A stretch of DNA of 64,000 bases from contig BLAL01000254.1 in NCBI GenBank assembly GCA_015698045.1, forward strand, positions 1-64,000, in the 5' to 3' direction. Position 1 is the stretch's first letter; each line of letters opens with the position of its first letter. The notes below the pieces were generated by a model that was given only the letters and a program-made list of their open reading frames with translations, had not been told where the DNA came from and searched no databases. Position numbers and translations under genes: made by a program. The DNA is from Rhizophagus clarus (lineage: Eukaryota > Glomeromycota > Glomeromycetes > Glomerales > Glomeraceae). Of this stretch, positions 35,957 through 47,286 are shown in pieces.

Positions 35957-35990
35957 GAAAGAAAGAAAGAAAGAAAGAAAGAAAGAAAAA
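35957..35990 (+). repeat. GAAA microsatellite in the 3' region of the ABC gene
   Basis: GAAAGAAAGAAAGAAAG repeats begin about 12 bases after the stop codon and are followed by poly-A. Confidence 0.9.
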
Positions 35991-36579
35991 AAAAATAAAA
36001 ATAATTCAATCAATTTTTTGTCCCTGGTGGACTTTTTTTTTAAAAAAAAAAATAAAAATGACATAGCTTGAAAGAATAATTTTAATATTTTACTTTAATT
36101 ATGAACTTTTGTTTTTTTTAATAAAAAGATGGATTTTAGGAAAAAAAAAAAAAAAATAATAAACAAATAAATAAAATCAATTACCGTATCTAATACTTTT
36201 GTGATTTGTGCTATAAAAACAACAATAGATCAGAAAATTACTTTATCGCCGTTTTCAAAATGGTTGATGTTATTTATTTGTGATTAAATTCGAATACCAA
36301 TATTCGTCCATGTTTTATCTAGTCTTCGTCCGGTTTTCGTCCAGTTTCGGTTTCTTTTTTTTTTTCTTCCAAACATAACAGCATCATCATTTTGAAACAG
36401 CGATAATAAAATAGACTTACGTTATATCGATAGGTTTTGCTGATAACCGATAATATAATTATATACCCTCAGTTTTTTACTCTTTTTTTAGCGTCTAACT
36501 GCTCTCACTATTTTTCTTTCTAGATACATCTAACTTAGTAACTACTCTTATTTTCTTCATTCTATTTTTCTATTCTATC

Positions 36580-37405
36580 TCATTTTTATTCTTTTTTTCT
36601 CATTTTTATTCTTTTTTTCTCATTTTTATTCTTTTTTTCTCATTTTTATTCTTTTTTTCTCATTTTTATTCTTTTTTCTCATTTTATTCTTTTTTCTCAT
36701 TTTTATTCTTTTTTCTCATTTTTATTCTTTTTTCTCATTTTTATTCTTTTTTTCTCATTTTTATTCTTTTTTTCTCATTTTTATTCTTTTTTTCTCATTT
36801 TTATTCTTTTTTTCTCATTTTTATTCTTTTTTTCTCATTTTTATTCTTTTTTTCTCATTTTTATTCTTTTTTTCTCATTTTTATTCTTTTTTTCTCATTT
36901 TTATTCTTTTTTCTCATTTTTATTCTTTTTTCTCATTTTATTCTTTTTTCTCATTTTTATTCTTTTTTTCTCATTTTTATTCTTTTTTCTCATTTTTATT
37001 CTTTTTTTCTCATTTTTATTCTTTTTTCTCATTTTTATTCTTTTTTTCTCATTTTATTCTTTTTTCTCATTTTTATTCTTTTTTCTCATTTTTATTCTTT
37101 TTTTCTCATTTTTATTCTTTTTTTCTCATTTTTATTCTTTTTTTCTCATTTTTATTCTTTTTTTCTCATTTTTATTCTTTTTTTCTCATTTTTATTCTTT
37201 TTTTCTCATTTTTATTCTTTTTTTCTCATTTTTATTCTTTTTTTCTCATTTTTATTCTTTTTTTCTCATTTTTATTCTTTTTTCTCATTTTTATTCTTTT
37301 TTTCTCATTTTTATTCTTTTTTTCTCATTTTTATTCTTTTTTTCTCATTTTTATTCTTTTTTTCTCATTTTTATTCTTTTTTTCTCATTTTTATTCTTTT
37401 TTCTA
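36580..37405. repeat. 17-18-bp minisatellite TCTCATTTTTATTCTTTTT, about 45 copies
   Basis: The unit TCTCATTTTTATTCTTTTTT is repeated almost perfectly for about 820 bases. Variation is mainly in the length of the T run (5-7) and in TTTTATTC against TTTATTC. It is non-coding and lies between the ABC gene and the piggyBac-like element. Confidence 0.97.
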
Positions 37406-39550
37406 TTCTATTGACATGTCTAGAAACTATCTTATTTTTATTCTTATTTCTATTGATATATCTAACTATTCTAATTTTTTTTTTTCAACTATCTTCTACA
37501 TTAATTATTAGAATACTAGCTAAAGTTTCTATTTACATTGTTGTATATATAATCTAAATAATTTAAATTTTTATTATAATTTCAGCTATTTTTTTTTTTT
37601 TTTGATGTTGTAGTTTAGATAATAATTACTTTCTATACTACATATAATACTTCCAGCCTAAGCCAGTTCAAATATCCATCCAAAAATAGAAACAAAATTA
37701 TACAAATATAAACTAAAACTAATAAAAAATAATTAAATATAATATATATAAAAAAAAAATAAAATAAAATACTAAATAAAAGTTATAATATCATTATAAA
37801 TAAAATAATTAAACCAAAAAATCATTTCAGAGATTACCTGCTCTAACCATTATCCTAAGGTTATATATTAAATTTAAATTTTAAATATATTTTATCCCTT
37901 AAATAGTAAGCAATTGTGAGCAAATTTGCCCACAATTTTACTATAATTTTAGTGTTTATTTACTTTTTTAAAAATAAATTTCATCCTGAAAATTTTTTTA
38001 TTGCCAATTGGTCCCACATATATATCACGTGATGAAGATTATTATTTGTCAATCACATATTAGAAAATTGGACGTTACTTATCAATCAAAAAACTTGCAC
38101 TTTAAAAATAGCCACGATTTTAACTCCCTCTCTAAGTGTATATTTTGCTATTTTTTTACTATGGTCCCAAGGTGAACAATTTTTTTTTTTTAGCGTTTAG
38201 TATTAAATAGGTTATAAAAATATTTGACGTTAATTTAGCGATTTCTTTGAAATTTAATTTTAGCTATATTAAACCTTAATAAAATTTATAAATTTTGTCA
38301 TGATGCACAACTTTTATTAATTAATTTTTTTAGGTTTAGAACTAGGATTTTAGCTTTGCATATAGCCCTAAAAAAAGAATAATTTTTGTAAAATTCTGCA
38401 AAATAATTAACATAAAAATAAATTATCTTAAATTAAATATTTTAAATTTTATTTTAATTAATTATCATTTCCTACTTGAGTATGATAATCTATAAAACAA
38501 TTACTTCTATTCTTATTACAACACAATGCCACATTATATTTTATACAATACAATTGTGATTGGGATGGATCTCTTGCTGCTTTTTTTTGCTTCTTTTTTA
38601 TCAAATACTTACACCACACATAGCTGCCTCTCTCTATTCAGGTAAATGACCATCCGGTGATAATCTTTCTAAAGGAAGTTCAAAATTTGCTGTAACATAC
38701 TATTGTCTTTTAGTAGGATCAATATAAATAAACTTAAATTGATTTGCTAATTCATTAACTTGCTGACTTCATGTTTGTGGTCCTTTTTTTTCCAATCCTG
38801 TTTTGATTAAATCTGAAACTAACTGCATTCTAAAATCTTTTTGATTAATATTTTTATTCCTATTTTTTAAATATGAGTTAATTATTGTTGTATCTAAGAA
38901 CCAAAAAAATAGTGGCACCCAAGTTCTTCATACTGTTAATTGTGTACTATAATGTCCTCTTAATTAATCTGCAATATTCATCCCACCCATAAAGTGATTA
39001 TAATCATCTATTACAACAGGAATAGGTAAAGATTTTTTACTTGCATTTCTAAAAATTGCTCAAACTTTAGTTGTATTAGTACTTGTTTCTTATGATCAGC
39101 GTTAATTTCTTTTAATCTGATTTTTATTTCCATTAATTTGATGAATAGTTGAGAGCATTATCACTGGATCATTATCCATCCACAGAATAACTAATACACT
39201 ATTAACAACTACACCAGAAAGAATATCCCAATCTAGTTTTTTATCTATTTTAAGAATCTGAGGAAAATTTGCACTATTTTTACAAATTGTCCCACATATT
39301 CCAAATTTTTTTTCACGTAAATATTTAATAAGTTTAATACTGGTAAAATAATTATCCATATAAATATTAAATGATTTATTTTTTGGTAATTTGAAAATAA
39401 GATGATATATCTCACTTCCTATTTTACCCAAATTTGGTATTTGCTGAATTCTGGTTGGTTTTCAATTCTAAATATAAAAATAAAAATATATGTGTAACCA
39501 GAATTACAGAGAGAAAGAATTTTATTACCTTCTGAAGTGGGCTTATTTTT

Positions 39551-41109
39551 AAAGCTTCACATGAGCTGAGCTAGCTTACGAACTGGCTCAAACTTTTAAG
39601 TTGAGCTGAATCAAGCCATGATTAAATTGGTTTGGTAACTCACAAGCTAGCTTAAAAAAGCTCAAGCTGGTATTAGGTTCAGCTCAATAGAGCTGAGCTG
39701 GTAATGAGCTTGAATCAAAAAGTTCAAGCTGGCTTATAAATCAGATAAGCCATTATCATACAAAATTGTTTTTAATATTTAATAAAAAGATAAAAAAAAC
39801 ATTTATTTTTAAAATTATTTTTAATAATTAAATTTATTTATTTATTTGTTTATTTATTAGAAATAAGCAGTTACAAATTTAATAATATCAGATAGTAACT
39901 ACCATTCGAATGCATCAGTAATAATCCTAATAACCTATTTAAATTTATCCATTGTTGATTTTATCAGTTTTTATTGCATGTTAGGGTTAAATCCATCTGT
40001 ATGGATATCTATTACCTGTATTTTTGTCCAGCAATCCTATAGAAAAAAAAGTAGAAATGTTAGCAATGTTTCTTAAAGAAAAACCTTTACTCTGGCCTTC
40101 TCTTACTTCAATTTCAAAGTCCGGTCATGTTTTTCATCTGGCAACACTACAAAAGAGAAAAAAAATTAGTAAAATTTATTAAAGTAAAAAACTAAAAAAT
40201 AATTTCCCTAACACTTCCTTACCTCAATTCTAAAGTCAGTCATATTTTTTGTCTGGCAACACTACAAAAAAGAAAAAAAAAATTAGTAAAATTTATTAAA
40301 GTAAAAAACTAAAAAACGATTCCCCTAGCACTTCTTTACCTCAATTCCAAAGTCTGATCATATTTTTCGTCTGGCAATACTACAAAAAAGAAAAAAAAAT
40401 TAGTAAAATTTATTAAAGTAAAAAATTGAAAAACAATTTCCTTAGTACTTCCTTACCTCAATTTCAAAGTCCAATTATGTTTTTTGTCTGATAACACTAC
40501 AAAAGAGAAAAAAAATTAGTAAAATTTATTAAAATAAAAAACTGAAAAATAATTCCTCTAGCACTTCCTTACCTTAATTTCAAAGTCTGGTCATATTTTT
40601 CGTCTGGCAACACTACAAAGTAGAAAAAAAAAATAGTAAAATTTATTAAAGTAAAAAACTGAAAAACAATTCCCCTAGCCCTTCCTTACCTTAATTCCAA
40701 AGTCCAATCATGCCTTTTATCTAGCAACCTTAAAAAAATAAAAAAAAAAGTTATATTATTATATTGTAATATTTATTAAAGAAAAAAAGATCATCAGATG
40801 ATTTGTATTATGCAATCTGATAATCTAATTTTCATTACAAATTGCAGAATTACAGATATTTAGATTTAAAATCTGCATCCTCAGTACTCTCGTAGTTTAA
40901 TAAAATCGTATGATAAAGCTTAAACTAGCTCAAGTCAGCTTGAGTCCAGCTTGGCTCAAGCTAGAATTTTCATGGTTTGGCTTGGCTTGAACGAACTGAG
41001 CCAAGATTTTTGTGGCTTGGCTTATTTTAGGCTTAGCTTAGCACAGATTTTTTAAGCTAAGCCAAGTCAAACTGTAGTTCAGCTCAAGCCAGCTTATGCA
41101 GAGCACTAT
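39551..41109. mobile_element. 1.56-kb hAT-like non-autonomous element with 8-bp TSD
   Basis: TTATTTTT is repeated at 39543-39550 and 41110-41117. The ends are rich in AGCT and roughly inverted (AAAGCTTCACATGAGCTGAG against ATAGTGCTCTGCATAAGCTG read inward). An 8-bp target duplication is typical of hAT elements. The block splits the piggyBac transposase exactly between RIKNK and KPTSEG, so the borders are supported by the host frame. It carries no transposase but contains tandem array D. A partial relative lies at 19960-20495. Confidence 0.75.
40085..40745 (-). repeat. Tandem array D: intron/micro-exon-like units, about 117 bp x 6
   Basis: Same unit as array A. On the minus strand it has GTAAG, an AATTTTACTAATTTTT-type branch-point-like motif, a T-rich tract, GTAG and a cassette of about 40 nt. 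Cassette phases read LPDEKYDQTLEL, LPDEKHDRTLKL or LSDKKHNWTLKL in different units. It sits inside the hAT-like element. Confidence 0.75.
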
Positions 41110-42259
41110 TTATTTTTAATTCTTACAGTATGTGCACTTCTTTCTGAAAATCTAGCTATCATTTCATCAATAGATACATTTGATGATGGAATATAAATTG
41201 ATTGTGAAACTGTTTTAATATGAGTTGCTAAAGATTCTACTTTGGAATATCAGAATGTAAAAGGAGTTGTACAATTTGAAATATGCATGTACCATTTAAT
41301 CTAAATTTTAAGTTAATTATTAAAAATTTAAGCATAAAAATTAAATCAATTAAACAATAATAATACCTGTTCAAAGCGAAGTGATGTCATAAAATTTGTG
41401 ATTTTATATTCAGGAAATATACTATCTTTATTCCAATAATCATGAATACTAGGTAATTTAAAAATTCCAGCATAAATTATTATTGACAACCAAATTCTAA
41501 ATTCCTCTATTGTTAAATCTTTCCATTTGTGTCCTTCTCCTGCTTCTTTTGCATAGACATATATATTTGTATTTTTAAAAATAATTTTTATTTGTTCAAG
41601 CAAAAAAAAAAGACAAAAAATTAAGTAAGGAGATGATGGAAGTTAATGTTCATTAGGTAAAATTGTGATAAATTTATGTAAAGGTTTAGAATGTTGAAAA
41701 GTATTAAAAAATAGTGGAGGTGGAAGCTCTACATTTTGTTCATCTCTTTCTCTAACATCTTTACTTACACCTCTACCCCTACTTCTACCTCTACTCCTAC
41801 TTTTAATATTCTTCTCAACTTGAGTTTCTTCAACTTGAGTTTCTTTAAGATTATTATCATCTTGTTTATTATCATTATTATCTGACATTGAAAGGTTACG
41901 TGAAAGTTCAGCAACATATAAATCATTTTCAAATTGCTCATTAAAATTTATGGCAAAAAAAAAAATTTATAAAAAAGGGTGTTAATGTGTAAAAAAATGT
42001 GAAAAAATTCTAAAACTCCAAAATTCTGAAAACTCTGATATGCTATTTTGTAGGATGATTAAAAAGTTTAATTTCTAATGATTGGCATAATAACTAATTT
42101 TATTTTGATAATTAAAATATCTATCAATATATTTCTAAAATTTCATGTCAATCTGGACAAACAAAAAATTTTTACTGCGATCAATTAATTTATTTTTAGA
42201 AATTGCAGGCAAGTTTACCCGCAAAACTGTTTAAGGGATAAAAAGTATATTATATTAAT

Positions 42260-42930
42260 CATAATTATTTTTTTTTATATTTTTTTTAAATTTACCCTTA
42301 GCGACTGGATTTTACTTACGTATAGAATAAAAGGAATAAAGATATATCCACTTATTACATATGAAAAGAAAAAAGAAAAAAAGGAAAATGTGACCCATCT
42401 ATCTACCCACATTAAATATTGCTTTACTTCTCAGGTATTATTGTTCTATAAGGTGTGCACCTTAGTAGACATTAATAATCCTTTGTGGTGAAAGTGTGAT
42501 CAGAAACTCTAGAAAAAAAACTAAAATTAAAACCAAAATTAAACCAAAACTAAAACTAAAACTAAAGCTACTAAAACTAAAACCCTAAAGTACTGTGTAA
42601 GAATCTACTAGGAATCAGTACCTAATGTTAAATGGACATCTTGTGTAGTGAAATATTATTTAATGTTTTTATTATTCTTAACAATAATCTTTATTTTCTT
42701 TTATTATTAATAAGATTGTATTATTATTATTATTGATGTATAATAAATATTAATTTTTGTAATGTAATTTATGAAATTACTACAATATAATTATTGATGA
42801 TATCAAAATAAATGTTATAATACTTTAGTGATATTAATTTGATATTAATACGATATTTTTATGATATAGTTATGATGTCAAATAAATATTATAATACTTT
42901 GGTAACATTAATATGATATTTCAACATTTT
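42260..42930. other. AT-rich spacer with AAACTAAAA-type simple repeats
   Basis: No gene. ACTAAAACTAAAACTAAAG-type simple sequence lies at about 42510-42595. Confidence 0.5.
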
Positions 42931-42934
42931 GACC

Positions 42935-43196
42935 ATAATGTTTTGTAATACTTACGAGCATATAATACTACAGAACATTTCAACTGTAATATTTCATAAT
43001 ACTTATGAGCACGTAATGCTACAGAATATTATGGTCAAAATATTTTATAATACTTATGAGTACATAATGCTACAGAATATTTCGACTGTAATATTTCATA
43101 ATACTTACAAGCATGTAATGTTACAGAACATTTTGACCATAATATTTCATAATATTTATGAGCACATAATACTACAGAACATTATTGTCAAAATAT
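42935..43196 (+). repeat. 51-bp minisatellite, 5 copies, open in one frame
   Basis: Units begin ATATTTCATAATACTTATGA and include CTACAGAATATT. Alternate units end in GGTCAAA or GACTGTA, giving a two-unit higher order. Because 51 is divisible by 3, one frame stays open as a 17-residue repeat (IFHNTYEHVMLQNIS), but base composition and lack of context argue against a protein. Confidence 0.85.
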
Positions 43197-43319
43197 GTAA
43201 TTATTTTTACGTATGTTTATAAATCCTGTAAAATATAGAGAATATTACATCATAAAAATATGTAAGGTTGCAAAAAACTGTAAACTTACGGAATATTATA
43301 TCATGTTTAATTAATATTG

Positions 43320-44010
43320 TATTATTGGATTCACTTTAAGAAAAGTACGACCTGATATAAAGCCTGAATTTTTGGTAAACCAACCTTGGTAGGAAGAACT
43401 TAAAGAAGTAAAACAAATTAATCTTATTCATTATTTAAAATGCTTTTTACAATTTTCTTATGGATTACTCCCTTATACTATTTCCACTGAGCTATTTGTA
43501 ACTCCCTTAGATTAAATTCTCATTAAATATCAAATTTATTAAAAGGTGAAAGTAAAAAGTGTCTGTATTGTGACAGACAGTCTAATATTTTATTTTATTT
43601 AATTATTTTTATAATAATAGATACAATCCAATATAATAGAATTTTTTAATATTTAACTACCTAACAACTATCATCTGATTTGAATACTTAACAACTTATT
43701 AAACAATTCAAAAACTTTTATACTCCTTTTATCATTAAAAATAACTATTTATATAAAAAAGACAAACAGAAAAAAGGAAATTTATTAAGAGTGATTAGAA
43801 TACATAAAATAGAACCAGTCCTTTACATAGTATATAATGATTCTACTTCTGGACACTTTAGAATTGAAATTATATTCAATAAAATTTATATTAAATATTA
43901 TTAGTCTCAGATGTATGAAAATATTAGAGAATATGTTAAAAATTGTGATTCATGTCAAAGAAAAGGAAAATCTCAAATTTATCAATTACTATATCAGAAT
44001 CCCGAATAAT
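43320..44010 (+). mobile_element. Ty3/gypsy LTR retrotransposon fossil (integrase zinc-binding piece)
   Basis: A short plus-strand remnant resembles the H2C2 zinc-binding part of a Ty3/gypsy integrase (it includes NCDSCQRKGK). It is a small, strongly decayed fragment with no LTRs seen, so it is old and clearly not whole. Confidence 0.5.
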
Positions 44011-44335
44011 ATATAAATATGTTAGATTTGAGTTTACTTAATGATCATATAAAAAAAAACCCTATGTAAGACATTTATTTACTTATTTTAATATAAAATT
44101 TTTAGTTAGTTAGATATATAAATGCGTAGTTGAACTTATTTTTATTTCAGCTCAGTAATTATATTTGCGTAGCAGAACCCCTTATTCATATAACAAAGAT
44201 TTTCATATATATATAGAGAGCGAAAATTTTAATTTCAAATGTATATCAAAAAAATTTTTTACAAAAATTTTTTTTAAACTGATACTTCTTTTCTATTATT
44301 TTACACATTTTAATTTTATAAACACAATATTGTAT

Positions 44336-44402
44336 TTATCGCTATTTTTAAAAAGGCTGAATCTGTATGCACTATGTTGATCAATTATAATAAATACTGA
44401 AA
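44336..44402. repeat. Left member of an inverted repeat pair (about 67 bp)
   Basis: TTATCGCTATTTTTAAAAAG...CTGAATCTG...TTGATCAATTATAATAAATA matches the reverse complement of 48820-48887 at about 90 percent by eye. The pair encloses a 4.5-kb block with three genes. CAGTGC-type ends inside the repeat resemble Tc1 termini, so the true element border is unsure. Confidence 0.6.
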
Positions 44403-44571
44403 AACTGAAAACACCAAAAACACTGGAAAATTACTGATTTTTTATCATAATGATTTTTGTTAGTTTCATTAGTACAAAGGAAGTATATAACGTTACTTGA
44501 TTTTCATTAGATTATGATATAAAAGGATAGTACTTGGCGCAGTTACATAAATCAAATATGAAATATGACGT

Positions 44572-46256
44572 GAGAATACCTTTCCGGTACTTGTTATCTT
44601 TGCCAGAAGTGCTTAATTTGCTTTAGTTCTGAGTTTTGTAAGTCTTGTGAGTGTGATAAAAGTGCTAGACCAGTGTGTGTAAGTAAACCAGGACGTGGAG
44701 AGCAAATCTATTCACACGTTTTTAATCCAAATAGTGAAGAACTAAAAGCAGCGAATCAATTACTTTTTTCTGCTAACGAGAAGTATCAATATAACAGTAA
44801 TTTTAAAAAAGCATTTTCAGTTACGTTGTGTTTGACTTGTCACAGCAGATTTTAAAGAAAAAAGACTTCAGATAAATCAATTAAAAAAGAAGATAAATCT
44901 ACTGCAAAGAGAAAAGATAGTTCTATTGTAAAAAAAGAATTTAACAACAATAAATCAACTAATAAAGTTTCAACCATTTCTGTTACTAAAATGAGTGATA
45001 ATTGTATTGATATTGAAAGTGAACAAGATGCTTTTGAGATATCTGAAGCTGAGGAATATGGTATTGATGAAGTAAAGCTACAAATAGTCATTGAAAAAGA
45101 AGGTAAAAAAACTTCTACATCTAAAGCTATAACTATCAAGCCTGTTGAATATATAAATGTTGTAGAAAGAATCAATAATGCAGTCAGAAAAATGCTCAAC
45201 AATAAAAAACTCAAGCCAGGAGATTATAAAATGTCATACAAGGCAATTAATGTACATGGACCTTTTAGTACCTTGGAAGATAAATTAGACTTCAACGAAT
45301 TTGTTGAAGATTATAAGAGAGTTACTTCTGCAAATAAAAAAATGTCAATAATAATTGTAATTGATGATCCAAAACGTTCGAAGGTAAAGATCATTTATAG
45401 TATTTTATTCATTTTTATATTTCTAACTTTTAAAATATAACAATTTCAGGATTCTAATGAAAGTAGCGCTTCAGAAGAAAATGTATCTAACAAGAAAAAA
45501 AAGAAAAGTCATTTCATACAAGAAAATAGTGCTTCAGAAGAAGACGTATCTAATAAGAAAAAAAAGAAAAGTCATACTATAAAAGAAGATGATTTGACTA
45601 ATGAAGAAAGAACAAGAGCTAAAACTATAGCAGATTTATGTGAGAAATACAAATGTGAATTGCACAAAACATCATGTTTTGTGCAAGAAAATTGTCACTT
45701 ACAACTAAATCCAGCTAGGTTACAGCTCTGGGCGCGTGAGATAGTAAGTAATTTTATTTATTCAAATAAAAACTGATTCTATTATTTTTAACTACAAATA
45801 ATTTTATATAAACAGATTAACAAGAATGCTATCTATGATGTCCCTCCCACTTATCCCACATTCAGTGCGATGTTGAGAGTATTAGTAGATAAAAATAATA
45901 ATAGCGTACAAAATTCCACTACAACAACATCGACACCATCTGCTGCACCTTCTAATCCAATCGTTATTCAAATGCCATTTCATTATCCTTATTCTCATTT
46001 GAATACACTTTCAAATACACTTACCCAACCACCACCATTACCTGGCACACATGAATTACCTTCTATTTCCGAATTTCTTCATATTCTTGATCAAAAATAT
46101 TCTAATAATATGTATTCTAAATTTGAAGGTGCCTTTTTACAAAAAGAAATTACAGTGAACGCCATAAAAGACTTAACTAATGAAGAAATGGTAAAGCTGG
46201 GAGTCAATAAAATAGAATGGCAGAAAAATGTAAGACAAGCGGCTCAAAGATATTGA
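44572..46256 (+). pseudogene. SAM-domain multicopy family gene, one in-frame stop, 5' end unclear
   Basis: Exon 1 is open from about 44572 to 45383, with introns at 45384-45449 (66 bp) and 45744-45815 (72 bp), exon 2 at 45450-45743 and exon 3 at 45816-46256. The N-terminal part is Cys-rich (CYLCQKCLICFSSEFCKSCE), then KPGRGEQIYSHVFNPNSEEL and CLTCHSRF, after which a TAA at 44853-44855 breaks an otherwise continuous frame. The middle part includes VEYINVVERINNAVRK and YKAINVHGPFSTLEDKLDF. Exon 2 has a 60-bp tandem duplication (ASEED/EVSNKKKKKSH). The C-terminus ends with a SAM-like fold: ITVNAIKDLTNEEMVKLGVN...WQKNVRQAAQRY. I recall this as a large repetitive Rhizophagus family of unknown role. 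No ATG is found before the first Cys pair. Confidence 0.6.
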
Positions 46257-46373
46257 TTTATTATTTTGTATTTGATATAAAATATAATAAAAATTACAGC
46301 ATATTTGAGCAATAAAACAATTAACTTAATTATTGATTATAATAAAATTTTCAATATTTTACACCTCTCCCTT

Positions 46374-46908
46374 CTAAATATGATCTTTGTCCTTTTCTTC
46401 TAAGTTTCTTTTTTTAGATAACGTCACAATTTCCCTACGTCTTTCTACATTTTCGTGATGTTTGATATCATATTTTGATTCTATTTAGGTATTGTTAAAA
46501 AAATTAGATATTACATTTCTATTTTGTATAATGTTCAAAATAATAAGTGATGAAATTTACCTTTTTTTTTCCAAAAAAAGTCTTCAAATTGTTCATAATA
46601 TAATTTTCCATTTCTAGTTTTCTTTCCTTTGCTATCTCTATCAATATACATTTTCATTAACTGATAAAAATTATATAAAATTAGTTCAAAGGAAATAACT
46701 AAGAAATATTATTAAATGTTTTACTTACACGACAATCTCTTATAATTCCTTGGAACTTTTCTTTAACTTGATTTCCTATAAATCTTGATTTATATTTTAA
46801 ATTAACTTTCATCACGACATTTTCCCAAAATGTCCTTTTTCCGCCTTCAACTAATATATGATAATAATCATTGTTGTTTTTCTTTTCTTTAATCATAAAT
46901 TGGACCAT
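46374..46908 (-). CDS. Small Myb/SANT-like (trihelix) DNA-binding protein, about 128 aa
   Basis: Three exons on the minus strand: 46908-46729, 46660-46561 and 46480-46374. The introns (68 and 80 bp) are GT-AG, phases agree (last junction G|AA), and the total is 129 codons with the stop. The protein shows the aromatic spacing of a Myb/SANT-like trihelix: ILVEGGKRTFWENVVMKVN, then FIGNQVKEKFQGIIRDCRLM, then GKLYYEQFEDFFWKKKE, and a basic tail. The frame continues upstream of the chosen Met (TDE), so a 5' exon may exist. It is convergent with the SAM-domain gene and lies in the same inverted-repeat block. Such proteins often accompany transposases (as in PIF/Harbinger elements) but are also host regulators. 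Confidence 0.6.
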
Positions 46909-47286
46909 TTCATCAGTCTACATTTTGAAAGTTCAAGATATTTTTTTCACCAACCTTCGAATTTACTGTTAAATAATTTTTAATTCGTAATGACATAAGA
47001 TAATATGAAAAAAAAGAATAACTAAGTTCTTATCTAATGATGTAATTATATTTATATAATACCATTCTGATTTCGATTAAAGAGTAGGGTAAATTTTAAG
47101 AATTGTAACTCGTATTACCATAAAACTTATTACAGGCATACCACGATCCAACTGCAACTAATCTATTAATTTAAATAATTTTATACATGACCCACCTACA
47201 ACTTAACCGCGACTTACCCGTGATCCATTTGTACTATACCAATAGTAATATATTTTATTTTATTTATTATTTTCAATAAAATATTT

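Larger units (their letters stand above)
38600..41888 (-). pseudogene. piggyBac-type transposase, split and decayed
   Basis: The minus strand starts MSDNNDNKQDDNNLKETQVE, with an Arg/Gly/Ser-rich tract, then KDLTIEEFRIWLSIIIYAGI and PSIHDYWNKDSIFP, the N-terminal piggyBac region. SNVSIDEMIARFSERS holds the first catalytic Asp. The hAT-like block interrupts just after RIKNK, and the gene resumes with KPTSEG. Then come FNIYMDNYFTSIKLIKYLRE (second Asp), LDWDILSGVV and VILWMDNDPVIMLSTIH (third), and a final part with DYNHFMGGMNIAD and WVPLFFWFLDTTI. Apart from the insertion and one early frame change, the breaks I see are transition-type stops: TGA for Trp (TF*YSKVE, TV*RTW, QT*SQQ), TAA for Gln (NIAD*LRG) and TAG for Gln (two sites). 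Confidence 0.75.
37885..42254 (-). mobile_element. piggyBac-like DNA transposon, interrupted by a hAT-like insertion
   Basis: The inverted ends share TATCCCTTAAATAG (left) and TATCCCTTAAACAG (right, read inward), followed on both sides by a ...TTGCCxxCAATTT motif. TTAA lies just outside both (37881-37884 and 42255-42258), the target site of piggyBac elements. Exact end bases outside the TATCCC core are less certain. Inside is a minus-strand transposase of the DDE_Tnp_1_7 type (38600-41888) split by the insertion at 39551-41109. Without the insertion the element is about 2.8 kb. Confidence 0.75.

Noticed and set aside
36580-37405. CRISPR array
   Set aside because: The 17-18-bp units are adjacent with no unique spacers. 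It is a minisatellite in eukaryotic DNA.
42929-43222. 97-codon ORF across the 51-bp repeats
   Set aside because: The repeat period is a multiple of three, so the frame stays open by itself. There is no start context, homology or neighbouring exon.
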